Assembly: GCF_051175315.1 (NCBI RefSeq)
Contig: NZ_CP195100.1
Span: forward strand, 4,836,001-4,900,000
DNA length: 64,000 nt
Direction of reading: 5' to 3'
Source of the DNA: Tundrisphaera sp051175315
Lineage (GTDB): Bacteria > Planctomycetota > Planctomycetia > Isosphaerales > Isosphaeraceae
In this document: one piece after another, positions 15,722 through 23,900 of the stretch
How the letters are laid out: each line of letters opens with the position of its first letter
How positions within the stretch are numbered: position 1 is the stretch's first letter
Made by a program: the position numbers and the translations under genes
The notes under the pieces: generated by a model
Databases searched by the model: none
Told to the model about the DNA's origin: nothing
The model's input: only the letters and a program-made list of their open reading frames with translations

Positions 15722-17521
15722 ATGCCCATCGAAACCCGCATCGATCTCCACGTCCCGTTCGCCCAGAAGGACGACGCCAAGGCCCTGGGGGCCCGGTGGG
15801 ACGGGGCCCGGCGGACCTGGTACGCCCCGCCCGGGACCGACCTCGAAGACTTCCGCCGCTGGATGCCCCCCGGTTTCGCCGCGGCCGAATCCGCCAAGGC
15901 CGAGGCCGAGGTGCCGGAGGAGGCCGAGGCGGGCGAGAAGGGGGTCGGGCTGTCGGAGCTGCTGGCCGGGGTCAAGCGGGTCATCGACCGGGGGATGCCG
16001 GCGGCGGCCTGGGTCCGGGCCGAGATCTCCGAGCTGAGGAGCAAGAACGGCCACGTCTACCTGACCCTCACCGAGCGCGACGAGCGCGGCGACGCCCTGG
16101 CCAACGCCAAGGGGATCCTCTGGAAGACCCGCGCGGCGGGCGTGGCCGAGAAGTTCGAGCGGGCGACCGGCGAGGGTCTGAAGCCGGACATCAAGATCCT
16201 CTGCCTGGCCCGGGTCCGGTTCGAGCCCCTGTTCGGGCTCGACCTGATCATCGAGGACGTCGACCCCTCCTACACCCTGGGCGACCTGGCGGCCAAGCTG
16301 GCGCGGATCCGCCGCCGGCTGGCCGACGAGCGGCTGATCGGCCTGAACCGGGCGCTGGCCCCGCCCGTCGAGTACGTCCGGGTGGCGGTCATCAGTCCGG
16401 AGACATCGGCCGGATTGGGCGACTTCCGCCGCGAGACCGACCGGCTCCAGGCGGCTGGGCTGTGCCTGTTCGCCTATCATGGCGCGACGTTTCAGGGCCC
16501 CGGCGCCCCGTCGTCGATCCGCACGGCGATCAACGAGGCATTGGCCGGGCATCGCCGCAACCCCTATGACGCCCTCGTCGTGATCCGGGGCGGGGGATCG
16601 GCCACCGACCTCGCCTGGCTCAACGACCTGGAGCTGGCCCGCCTGGTCTGCCAGGCGCCGATCCCGGTGCTGACCGGCATCGGCCACGAGCGCGACGGGA
16701 CGATTCTGGACGAGGTCGCGCACCGCCGGTTCGACACCCCGTCCAAGGTCGCCCTGCACATCTCGCATTCGATCCGCGACAACGCCTTCGCCGCATTGGC
16801 GGCGGCCGGGCGGATCGAAACCGAGGTGGCCCGGATCCTGGCCCACGAGCGCGGGGCGATCGACGCCCAGGCGGGCCGGGTCGAGGCGGGGGCCGTGCAG
16901 ATGGCCCGCCGGGCCGGGGACGAATCGCGGGCCCTCCGCGACGCGGCCCGGGCGTCGGCGCGATCGCTGGTGCGCGAGGCCGCGACCACGCTCGACCTCG
17001 GCCGATCCCGCCTGATCGAGCAGGCCGGCGACGCCCGCGACCGGGCCGAGGGGCTCGCCCTCCGCGCCTTCGAGTCGATCGCCCACCGCTCGCAGATCCG
17101 GGTCGAGGCCCTCCGGTCGGCGATCGCCCGGGTGGCCGACGCCGTGGCGATCCGGGCCCGCAATGCCTCCGAGGCCGCCCGCCGGGATGTCGACCACCAG
17201 CACGGGCGGCTCGAATGCGACGCGAAGCGGGCCGTCGAGCATGCGGCCGAGGCGTTGGAACGCGATCGGGATGCGATCGCCGAGGAGTCGCGATCCCGCG
17301 CCGAGGAGGCGCGGGAGGCGGTGGCGAACCTGGCGCGGATCGTGGTCGGGCTCGGTCCCCGGGCGACGCTCCTGCGGGGGTTCGCCCTGGCCCGCGACGG
17401 CTCCGATCGGCCGATCACCGGGCGCGACCAGGCGCGGACGCATCGCGCCTTCACGATCCAGTTCCGGGACGGGGCCATGCCCGTGACCAACCCGGACTTT
17501 CAGGAAAGGGATGCCGGATGA
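15722..17521 (+). CDS. xseA: Exodeoxyribonuclease VII large subunit with N-terminal DUF5710 domain
   Basis: A 599-residue XseA. The normal protein begins with an OB fold (VGLSELLAGVKRVIDR then AAWVRAEISELRSKNGHVYL, from about residue 77) and continues with the catalytic core: VAVISPETSAGLGDF, YDALVVIRGGGSATDLAWLN, and PVLTGIGHERDGTILDEVAH, the last carrying the conserved G-x-G-H-x-x-D. A long coiled coil follows (about residues 340-560), and the C-terminal GPRATLLRGFAL matches family ends. In front, residues 4-45 (IDLHVPFAQKDDAKALGARW, then WYAPP) form a DUF5710 domain, not part of standard XseA. With XseB it degrades single-stranded DNA into oligonucleotides during repair. Its stop overlaps xseB as ATGA. 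Confidence 0.92.
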   Translation: MPIETRIDLHVPFAQKDDAKALGARWDGARRTWYAPPGTDLEDFRRWMPPGFAAAESAKAEAEVPEEAEAGEKGVGLSELLAGVKRVIDRGMPAAAWVRAEISELRSKNGHVYLTLTERDERGDALANAKGILWKTRAAGVAEKFERATGEGLKPDIKILCLARVRFEPLFGLDLIIEDVDPSYTLGDLAAKLARIRRRLADERLIGLNRALAPPVEYVRVAVISPETSAGLGDFRRETDRLQAAGLCLFAYHGATFQGPGAPSSIRTAINEALAGHRRNPYDALVVIRGGGSATDLAWLNDLELARLVCQAPIPVLTGIGHERDGTILDEVAHRRFDTPSKVALHISHSIRDNAFAALAAAGRIETEVARILAHERGAIDAQAGRVEAGAVQMARRAGDESRALRDAARASARSLVREAATTLDLGRSRLIEQAGDARDRAEGLALRAFESIAHRSQIRVEALRSAIARVADAVAIRARNASEAARRDVDHQHGRLECDAKRAVEHAAEALERDRDAIAEESRSRAEEAREAVANLARIVVGLGPRATLLRGFALARDGSDRPITGRDQARTHRAFTIQFRDGAMPVTNPDFQERDAG

Positions 17522-17790
17522 GCGACGAACTGGACGGGGCCAGCTTCAACAAGAACTACAAAATCCTCCGCGAGACCGCCGACTGGCTGTCCGGCCAGAA
17601 GGAGCCGGACATCGACCGGCTGGTCCCCCGGGTCGAGACGGCCATGAAGGCGTACCAGATCTGCAAGGACCGGCTGGACAAGGTCCAGGCCACCCTGGGA
17701 CAGTACTTCGACCTGGCCGGCGAGGACGGCGGCGAGCCCGGCCGCCGGCCCCGGATCGCGCCGACCGCCGACGAGACCGAGGTCAACTGA
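17518..17790 (+). CDS. xseB: Exodeoxyribonuclease VII small subunit
   Basis: A 90-residue protein beginning in the ATGA overlap with xseA. It has the two-helix hairpin of XseB: NYKILRETADWLSGQKEPDI, then DRLVPRVETAMKAYQICKDRLDKV. The pattern is the same as the usual family sequence with an xxYxxL start, a loop carrying the acidic PDIDRLV in place of LPLEESL, and a second helix with KxCxxRLxxV. Several copies bind the XseA coiled coil to make active exonuclease VII. The C-terminal tail is acidic and specific to this lineage. The overlap and length leave little doubt about its role despite low sequence conservation. Confidence 0.85.
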   Translation: MSDELDGASFNKNYKILRETADWLSGQKEPDIDRLVPRVETAMKAYQICKDRLDKVQATLGQYFDLAGEDGGEPGRRPRIAPTADETEVN

Positions 17791-17813
17791 CGCCCGAGAT
17801 CGGAACCTCTGCC

Positions 17814-18185
17814 ATGCGATTCGCCCGCATCGTCTATCGAGTGGCCGCCATCACCGGCCTGATCGGGCTGATCCCGATGTATTTCCTGGAAGGGCGGGTC
17901 GGCCGCGACCAACCGCCCGCGATCACCCATCCCGAATATTATTACGGGTTCCTCGGGCTGGCGGTCGTCTGGCAGGTGGCCTTCCTGGCCATCGCCCGCG
18001 ACCCGGCCCGGTATCGCCCTTTGATGCTGGTGAGCGTGCTGGAGAAGGCGTCGTTCTCCCTCCCGTCGCTGATCCTGTACGTCCAGGGCCGCATGGCGGG
18101 GGCGATGCTCATCCCCGTGTCGTTCGACATGGCCCTGGGCATCCTGTTCGCGATCGCCTATTTGAAGACGGCTCCTCGAATCTGA
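17814..18185 (+). CDS. Small four-helix membrane protein, 123 residues
   Basis: I recognise no named family. The protein has about four hydrophobic segments: IVYRVAAITGLIGLIPMYFL, YYGFLGLAVVWQVAFLAIA, MLVSVLEKASFSLPSLILYV and MALGILFAIAYLKTAP. Conserved-looking polar residues within helices (Glu in VLEKAS, Asp in SFDMALG) suggest a function beyond structure, but none can be named. It starts 23 bases after xseB. A broken second copy of its last third lies at 20712-20805, beside the metal-pump gene. Composition matches the surrounding genes. Confidence 0.75.
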   Translation: MRFARIVYRVAAITGLIGLIPMYFLEGRVGRDQPPAITHPEYYYGFLGLAVVWQVAFLAIARDPARYRPLMLVSVLEKASFSLPSLILYVQGRMAGAMLIPVSFDMALGILFAIAYLKTAPRI

Positions 18186-18282
18186 GGGTGATCGGTCAGG
18201 TCTCCCCACGGCCACCCGGCCGCAACCTCAAGCGATCCAATGGTTCGATTGGCAAATCTCACCCATCGGCGAGACGCTCCAT

Positions 18283-18573
18283 CTATTTCGGCTCGGGCGG
18301 GTCGGGCTCGATGGGCAGCCAAGGGTAGCGGGCGGCCCGCTCGTACTTGGTAGCCAGGTCGATGTGATGAAGTTCCTTGTCTGATAAGTACAAGTCCGGG
18401 AACGCTCCCGTATTCGGATGGATTTTCGCATAGGCGAGCCTATGGAGGGTGGCCCGACGTCGGAACTCCGAGGAACGCCTGAGCAGGGACGCAGCCAGGG
18501 CGAACACCACGCTAGCCATCGCCACGGCGACCATCATCCGCCGCACAGTGAACCGCACGTGAGGCAACTTCAT
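18283..18573 (-). CDS. Small membrane-anchored planctomycete protein, 96 residues
   Basis: A small protein with VRFTVRRMMVAVAMASVVFA at the N-terminus, the RFTxRRMMVAVA start common to many short membrane-anchored proteins in planctomycetes, followed by about 60 soluble residues with Tyr, His and Pro (YLSDKELHHIDLATKYERAA). GAGG stands about 9 bases before the ATG. Function unknown; the family is numerous in these genomes and may act as membrane adaptors. It belongs to a run of four small membrane genes on the minus strand in a patch of lower GC. Confidence 0.65.
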   Translation of the reverse strand: MKLPHVRFTVRRMMVAVAMASVVFALAASLLRRSSEFRRRATLHRLAYAKIHPNTGAFPDLYLSDKELHHIDLATKYERAARYPWLPIEPDPPEPK

Positions 18574-18637
18574 GCCGGGTCCTCAAGTGGCGAGGGGACG
18601 AGCGTGGCGATACTTCGCCGCTGGCGCACGGAGGGAT

Positions 18638-19318
18638 TCATCGAGGTGCGAACCGAGGAGAGGGTTGCGCCGTGGTCGCCTGGTCGAGATCGCCGATCCA
18701 GGTGGGCGGTGATGACCGACTCCCCGGCCTCGCCCAGATTCGCCGCGATGCGATCGCCCCCGCCCACCCGGCCGCCAGGGCGAACAGGCAATGGCCGACC
18801 ACGCGGAATGACTCGTGGTCGGCTGCCCCGGGTAGGAGGCTTCCCCACAATGGCGAGGAGGGGTTCGGGACAGTCTTGATGACCGTCCTCGTCCGCAGCC
18901 CTGGCGGTTCTGGGTTCAGGAAGGAATTCCCCCGATTCGCCCTCGCCGGCACGTAGTAGCTGACGGTGGATTTCACCGTTCGCGTCGGGGCCGCTTGCTG
19001 ATGGGCGTAGAGCAGGAGTCGGGAAGTCGGCAGCCGGGCCAGGCCGGCCTCGGTGAGCACCAGGAAAGCGAGCGCGAAGTAGCCGCCGCCGAATGCGACG
19101 AAGCCCAATCTCCCGGCCCGCGGGGCATCCTTCCCGAAAAGGCCGCCGATGATGGCGAGGGCGAGAAGCAGCGTCGTGGCCGTGAGAAGCACATCGGCCA
19201 AGGGCTTGATCATCAGGAGCCTGCCTAGCCCGAGGTCGCCGGCCCTGCGGGTGGCGAGGCAGGCCATCGCCACGGCGAGGATGAGGCCCATCAGCGACCG
19301 GGTCGAGAAGCGTCGCAT
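18638..19318 (-). CDS. Planctomycete membrane protein (RFSTRSLMGLI type)
   Basis: A 226-residue protein beginning MRRFSTRSLMGLILAVAMAC, another characteristic planctomycete start, with further hydrophobic segments VLLTATTLLLALAIIGGLF, LGFVAFGGGYFALAFLVL and VGHCLFALAAGWAGAIASRR. Four transmembrane helices with a polar loop of about 75 residues (TVSYYVPARANRG region) between the third and fourth are predicted. No motif allows a function to be named. AAGGG stands about 9 bases before the start. It is transcribed toward the 96-residue gene, 64 bases away, and could share its transcript. Confidence 0.65.
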   Translation of the reverse strand: MRRFSTRSLMGLILAVAMACLATRRAGDLGLGRLLMIKPLADVLLTATTLLLALAIIGGLFGKDAPRAGRLGFVAFGGGYFALAFLVLTEAGLARLPTSRLLLYAHQQAAPTRTVKSTVSYYVPARANRGNSFLNPEPPGLRTRTVIKTVPNPSSPLWGSLLPGAADHESFRVVGHCLFALAAGWAGAIASRRIWARPGSRSSPPTWIGDLDQATTAQPSPRFAPR

Positions 19319-19455
19319 CGTGCACCCTTCACTGGAAAGGATTCCGGCGGGATTGGGCCAATGGATGTCAGACCCTTTGGAATGCCTCGTCGCAACTTCC
19401 GCCGTTCCAACCGGCCGACTGGCAAGTCTCGTTCATAAACCATCCGTGCCAACCT

Positions 19456-19773
19456 TCACCAGAGAAGGTCGTGCGAGCCTGGCTTTCCAGTGTGCCCGTT
19501 CACGGCGGGGATCATTAGCAGTCCGATGAGTGTGAAGATGGCAAAAACGACGACCAGTTCGCCCGTTGTTAATCGCTTGGCGAATGAAGCCGTGAGAGAG
19601 GTCAAGGAGGCGGCTGTAACGATCACGATCCCTAGCCGAAGATTTCCGGGCAACTGGAAGTGTGGGGTGAGCCATCCGAAGCGAGTGGCGATAATCATCG
19701 TTGCTACAAGCAGTAACCCTAAAGTTAAGCGAAGTCCGATGTGTACGGACGATAACCATGAGTGCTGATGCAT
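19456..19773 (-). CDS. Small membrane protein, 105 residues
   Basis: The protein has helices IGLRLTLGLLLVATMIIATR, LGIVIVTAASLTSLTASFA and ELVVVFAIFTLIGLLMIPA. The ATG at 19773 is preceded by GAGGAAAAG ending about 3 bases before it, a strong ribosome-binding site; the longer frame up to 19842 includes what looks like the leftover tail of another gene (FKTYV) and is unlikely to be translated. GC is visibly lower than in the flanking clusters, so recent acquisition or relaxed constraint is possible. No function can be named. Confidence 0.6.
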   Translation of the reverse strand: MHQHSWLSSVHIGLRLTLGLLLVATMIIATRFGWLTPHFQLPGNLRLGIVIVTAASLTSLTASFAKRLTTGELVVVFAIFTLIGLLMIPAVNGHTGKPGSHDLLW

Positions 19774-19925
19774 GGCTTTTCCTCGGCGGCTCTTGAACCG
19801 CCTGTGTAGTTCGCCGATTGTCAACTCCCGTCGCGACTTCATTCGTTCTACATTCGATGTGACGTAAGTCTTGAACCGGTGGGCAAAACTCTAATGAATT
19901 CAGGAGGATATTCACCTGTAAGAGG

Positions 19926-19989
19926 AGTCGTAGGCTGGGTCGAGACCCAGCTTCAAGGCGTTTGCTGGGTCTCGACCCAGCCTACGACT
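19926..19989. repeat. Large perfect palindromic repeat (26-base arms)
   Basis: Two perfectly complementary 26-base arms (19926-19951 and 19964-19989) surround a 12-base loop. Each arm carries CTGGGTCGAGACCCAG, itself a 6-base hairpin around CGAG, so the whole can form a long stem or a four-lobed cruciform. It overlaps the 3' end of the minus-strand gene ending at 19953. The form is that of a REP or MITE-like mobile palindrome. Confidence 0.85.
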
Positions 19990-20483
19990 GCTTGCTTTCG
20001 GCGTGTTATCAGCTTGGAAACGACCCCGCCGATCAGGGCCAGGACGAGTTGCGGGAAGGAGAAGATCAGGGCCAGGACGAAGATGCGGGCCGGCAAGTAG
20101 GGGAGATAGACTTCCCCATTTATCATGAGTCCTTTCGCCCCGGGGAGATGCCTGGAACTGTAGTCGGCCAGATGTTCGCCGGTCCATCTGAAGGCGTAAG
20201 ATTGAGCCGAGGGGAAGGCGAGCATCCAGCCCACTTGGGCCAAAAGCCCAATCAGGCCGCCGTACAGGAATCCGACCGAAAACGGGCCTAGCCCGCCGGG
20301 AGTCGTCGCGCGGCGGTAGCCGAGGACTGACAAGAAGTTGATCATAACCCATGCGGTATTAATCGATGACTTGGCGAATTCCGTGCCGATCTGACTCGAC
20401 AAGAACTTGTAGGCGCCCAGATTGACGGCGACCAACATGATCCAGAGCATCGCAACGGTGAGCGAGACTCGCGGCATTCGCAT
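19953..20483 (-). CDS. Membrane protein, 176 residues, C-terminus encoded by a palindromic repeat
   Basis: Predicted helices are LTVAMLWIMLVAVNLGAYKF, a central VGFLYGGLIGLLAQVGWML and IFVLALIFSFPQLVLALIG, with a polar middle loop near residues 105-125. GAGG about 8 bases before ATG 20483 supports the start. The last dozen residues, VVGWVETQQTP, are translated from the palindrome at 19926-19989, so the original C-terminus has probably been replaced after the repeat inserted. Function unknown; it joins the row of small membrane proteins on this strand. Confidence 0.6.
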   Translation of the reverse strand: MRMPRVSLTVAMLWIMLVAVNLGAYKFLSSQIGTEFAKSSINTAWVMINFLSVLGYRRATTPGGLGPFSVGFLYGGLIGLLAQVGWMLAFPSAQSYAFRWTGEHLADYSSRHLPGAKGLMINGEVYLPYLPARIFVLALIFSFPQLVLALIGGVVSKLITRRKQAVVGWVETQQTP

Positions 20484-20519
20484 GGGATCTACCTCGGGAT
20501 CGATTGTCGCATCTCACCG

Positions 20520-20684
20520 CTACTTCACCCGTTTCCCATTCGATTCGACGTAAGTCTTGAACCAGCGGATGATATCTTGAGGTTTTCGGGGGATATACGC
20601 CCGTGACACTTCCGACGAGTGTCGGAAGTGTCGATCTTCGTCGAGCCGAAGATCCTCGTCAACACGGGAGAGAAACGCTCGCAT
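20520..20684 (-). pseudogene. Possible gene remnant with tail RWFKTYVESNGKRVK
   Basis: A 54-codon open frame whose last part, IIRWFKTYVESNGKRVK, is repeated with changes at 19851-19877 (25 of 27 bases alike by eye), where it reads RFKTYVTSN and runs out of frame. Two copies of the same tail upstream of different membrane genes suggest remnants of a duplicated small gene. It overlaps the hairpins at 20605-20654. Whether it is translated is doubtful. Confidence 0.3.
20605..20654. repeat. Two adjacent perfect hairpins
   Basis: The first hairpin has 12-base arms (20605-20616, 20621-20632; GACACTTCCGAC) and a 4-base loop. The second follows at once with 8-base arms (20633-20640, 20647-20654; GATCTTCG) and a 6-base loop. 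Lying about 130 bases beyond the end of the metal-pump gene, they could end its transcript, or be a mobile palindrome. Confidence 0.65.
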
Positions 20685-20711
20685 GTGAAAGGAATCCGAG
20701 GTCGCTTCCGC

Positions 20712-20805
20712 CCAGGGCCGGATGCCGGGGCGATGCTCGTCCCCGCGTCGTTCGACATGGCCCTGGGCGTCCTGTTCGCCCTCGCTTATGTGAGGACGGC
20801 CCCCG
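20712..20805 (+). pseudogene. Broken 3' fragment of a paralogue of the 17814-18185 membrane gene
   Basis: The DNA from the CCAGGGCCG at 20712 onward matches the 3' end of the small membrane gene at 17814-18185 (from 18083), with about nine differences over the last 73 aligned bases counted by eye. The translation GAMLVPASFDMALGVLFALA compares with GAMLIPVSFDMALGILFAIA. One base is missing near 20729 relative to the intact gene, which puts the earlier part out of frame, and nothing of its first two thirds is present. The fragment overlaps the 3' end of the RND pump gene on the other strand and supplies its last codons. Confidence 0.7.
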
Positions 20806-23800
20806 GGTCGGGCGACGCCGTCAACTCGTCCGGCCCTTCCCCGAACAGCAGGTAGAGGACGGGCAGGGCGAGCATGGTGAGGAAGGTGTCGCACGCCATG
20901 CCGAAGAAGACGACCGTGGCCAGGGGACGCTGGACCTCGGCGCCGATGCCGGTGGAGAGCATCATCGGCAGGAACCCGAGGGCGGCGACCGTGCCGGTCA
21001 TCAGCACCGGACGGAGACGCGCCAGGCGGGCCGACTCGATGGCCTCGCGTTTCTCCATGCCGTGCGCGATGCGGTCGCGGATCGCCGAGACCAGGATCAG
21101 CCCTTCGAGCATCGACGCCCCGGCCAGGGCGACGAAGCCGACGCCGGCCGAGATCGTGAAGGGCAGGCCCATCACCCAGAGGCCGAACACACCGCCTACC
21201 CGCGCGAACAGGACGCCGCTGAAGATCATCAGGGCGTCCCGGATCGAGTGGAATGTGAGGTAGAGCAGGCTCAGGATCAATGCCAGGGCGAGGGGGACGA
21301 CGATGAGGAGCCGGCGCTCGGCCCTTTGCATGTTCTCGAACTGGCCGCCCCAGCCGATCGTGTAGCCGGGTTCGAGCTTCACCCCCGAGGCGACACGTTC
21401 CTGGGCCTCCTCGACGAACGAGCCGATGTCGCGGCCCCGGATGTTGGCCTGGACCACGATCCGCCGCCGGCCCCACTCGCGCTGGATGGTGGAAGGGCCC
21501 TCGGCCTCGGCCAGCCGGGCGAGCTTGGTGAGGGGCAGGCGCTGGCCGGTCGCGGTCGGGATCAGGATCCGTTCCAGGGCCCGGGGGTCGTCGCGGTAGG
21601 ACTCGGGGAGCCGGACCACCAGGGGGAACCGCCGGCCGGGCTCCTGGATCTCCCCGACGTTGATGCCGCCGGCCTCGGTGATGGTGTCGAGGACGTGGCG
21701 GGCCGGCACGCCGTAGCGCGACAGGGCCTCGCGGTCGACCTCGATCCGGAGCACGGGCAATCCGGTGATCTGCTCGGTCGAGACGTCGACCGCACCCCGG
21801 ATCCCCTTGACGACCCGCTCGATCTCGGCGGCCTTGGCCTTCAGGATCTCCAGGTCTTCGCCGAACAGCTTGATGCCGAGGTCGGCACGGATGCCGGCGA
21901 CCATCTCGTTGATGCGGAGTTCGATCGGCTGGCTGTAGACGGCCCGCATGCCGGGCAGGGTCTCGGTGATCTCGGCCATCGCGGCGACGAGCCCGTCCTG
22001 GGTCTTCGCCCTTTTCCAGGCCTCGCGGGGCTTGAGGGTGATGTACACGTCGGAGACCTCGAAGCCCATCGGGTCGGTGGCCACCTCGGCGGTGCCGGTC
22101 CGGGTCCAGATCTGGTCGATCTCGTCGGGGAACTCCCCCTTGAGGATGGCCTCGATCCGGGTGCCGTAGGCGATCGACTCCTCCAGGCTCACGCTGGCCA
22201 GCCGGATGGTGTTGATCACGATGGCCCCCTCGTTCAGCCGGGGCACGAACTCCGAGCCGAGCGTGGTCCCCAGGATCGTCGTCGCGACCGTGATCACGCC
22301 GACGAATCCGAGCGTCGCCTTCGGGAACCGGAGCCCGAGGTGCAGGAGCGGCTGGAACAGCCGGTGGGCCAGCCGATCGACCAGGGTCTCCTTCTCGGAC
22401 GGCCTCCGGCCGAGCCCCAGCGACGCGAGCGCGGGCATGAGGGTCAGCGACAGGACCATCGAGCCGGCCAGGGCGAAGATGACCGTCAACGCCATCGGAC
22501 GGAACAGCTTCCCCTCGACCCCCTGGAGGGTGAGGATCGGCAGGTACACGATCATGATGATCAGCTCGCCGAACATCGTCGGCTTGCGGACCTCGACGGC
22601 CGCATCCCGGATGATGTCGACCTTGCTCCGCCCCGTCCGGTCGTGGGCGAGGTGGCGGACGCAGTTCTCGACCATCACCACCGAGCTGTCGACGACCAGC
22701 CCGAAGTCGATCGCCCCCAGGCTCATCAGGCTCCCGGCGATGCCGACCCGCTCCATCATCGTGACGGCGAACAGCATCGACAGAGGGATGGCCGAGGCCA
22801 CGATCAGCCCCGCCCGGAAGTTGCCCAGGAAGGCGAACAGGACCGCGATGACCAGCACGGCCCCCTCGAACAGGTTCCGCCGGACGGTGTGGAGCACCTG
22901 GTCGACGAGGTGGGTCCGCTCATAGGCCACGGTCACGTCCACGCCGGCCGGGAGGGATGCCTTCACCTCCTGCATCGCCCGGTCCAGGGCCATCGTCACG
23001 TCGCGCGAGTTCTCGCCCATCCGCATGAAGGCGAGGCCGAGGACGACCTCCCCCCGGCCGTTGGCGGTCACGCCGCCCCGTCGGATCATGTGGCCGACGC
23101 CGACCTCGGCCACGTCCTTGATCCGGATCGGCACGCCGTCGCGGGCGGTGACGACGATCTTGCCGATCTCGTCCAGGGTCCGGGCCCGGCCGACCCCCTG
23201 GATCAGGCTCGACTCGCCGGCGCGGACGACGTAGCCGCCGCCGACGTTCTTGTTGTTCTCGCGGAGCGCGAGGGTCACCTCGTCCAGGGTCAGCCGGTAC
23301 TTGGCCAGCTTGGTCGGCTCGGCGCGGACCTCGAACTGCTTGGCCAGGCCGCCCCAGGAGTTGACCTCGGCCACGCCCGGCACGCGCCGGAGGCGGGGCC
23401 GGACCACCCAGTCTTCCAGAGACCGGAGTTCGGCGAGGTCGTAGACCCGGCTGGACAGGAAGTAGTGGTAGACCTCGCCCAGCCCGGTGGCGACCGGCCC
23501 CATGGTCGGGCGACCGGCCCCTTCCGGCAGTTGGGCCTCGCCGAGGCGTTCGTTGATCTGCTGGCGGGCGAAGTAGATGTCGGTGCCGTCCTCGAACAGG
23601 GCGACGACCTGGGAGAGCCCGAACTTCGAGATCGAGCGGACCTCTTCGAGCCCCTTCAGGCCGCCGAGGGCCTGCTCGATCGGGAAGGTGATCTGCCGCT
23701 CGACCTCCTCGGGGGCGAGTTCGGGGGCGACCGTGTTGATCTGGACCTGCACCGGGGTCGTGTCCGGGAAGGCGTCGAGCGGCAGCCGCAGGGCGGCCCG

Positions 23801-23884
23801 GACGCCCAGGGCGACCAGGATCCCGGCGAGCAGGAAGACGACGAACCGATTGCGCAGGCTGGACTGGATGAGGGCGTTGAGCAT
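20786..23884 (-). CDS. Heavy-metal efflux RND permease (CzcA/CusA family)
   Basis: A 1032-residue inner-membrane RND pump of the heavy-metal subfamily. It has the family N-terminus (LIQSSLRNRFVVFLLAGILV), LPLDAFPDTTPVQVQINTVA, and two large periplasmic loops. The proton-relay helix reads IDFGLVVDSSVVMVEN near residues 395-412, keeping the two Asp and one Glu found in CzcA. It exports metal ions such as Co, Zn, Cd, Ni or Cu/Ag in exchange for protons; the exact ion cannot be set here. Its partner adaptor begins upstream, 16 bases before the start. The last codons come from an unrelated paralogue fragment on the opposite strand, so the C-terminal tail is probably not ancestral. Confidence 0.93.
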   Translation of the reverse strand: MLNALIQSSLRNRFVVFLLAGILVALGVRAALRLPLDAFPDTTPVQVQINTVAPELAPEEVERQITFPIEQALGGLKGLEEVRSISKFGLSQVVALFEDGTDIYFARQQINERLGEAQLPEGAGRPTMGPVATGLGEVYHYFLSSRVYDLAELRSLEDWVVRPRLRRVPGVAEVNSWGGLAKQFEVRAEPTKLAKYRLTLDEVTLALRENNKNVGGGYVVRAGESSLIQGVGRARTLDEIGKIVVTARDGVPIRIKDVAEVGVGHMIRRGGVTANGRGEVVLGLAFMRMGENSRDVTMALDRAMQEVKASLPAGVDVTVAYERTHLVDQVLHTVRRNLFEGAVLVIAVLFAFLGNFRAGLIVASAIPLSMLFAVTMMERVGIAGSLMSLGAIDFGLVVDSSVVMVENCVRHLAHDRTGRSKVDIIRDAAVEVRKPTMFGELIIMIVYLPILTLQGVEGKLFRPMALTVIFALAGSMVLSLTLMPALASLGLGRRPSEKETLVDRLAHRLFQPLLHLGLRFPKATLGFVGVITVATTILGTTLGSEFVPRLNEGAIVINTIRLASVSLEESIAYGTRIEAILKGEFPDEIDQIWTRTGTAEVATDPMGFEVSDVYITLKPREAWKRAKTQDGLVAAMAEITETLPGMRAVYSQPIELRINEMVAGIRADLGIKLFGEDLEILKAKAAEIERVVKGIRGAVDVSTEQITGLPVLRIEVDREALSRYGVPARHVLDTITEAGGINVGEIQEPGRRFPLVVRLPESYRDDPRALERILIPTATGQRLPLTKLARLAEAEGPSTIQREWGRRRIVVQANIRGRDIGSFVEEAQERVASGVKLEPGYTIGWGGQFENMQRAERRLLIVVPLALALILSLLYLTFHSIRDALMIFSGVLFARVGGVFGLWVMGLPFTISAGVGFVALAGASMLEGLILVSAIRDRIAHGMEKREAIESARLARLRPVLMTGTVAALGFLPMMLSTGIGAEVQRPLATVVFFGMACDTFLTMLALPVLYLLFGEGPDELTASPDPGAVLT

Positions 23885-23900
23885 CGCGGGCCGGGCTCCT

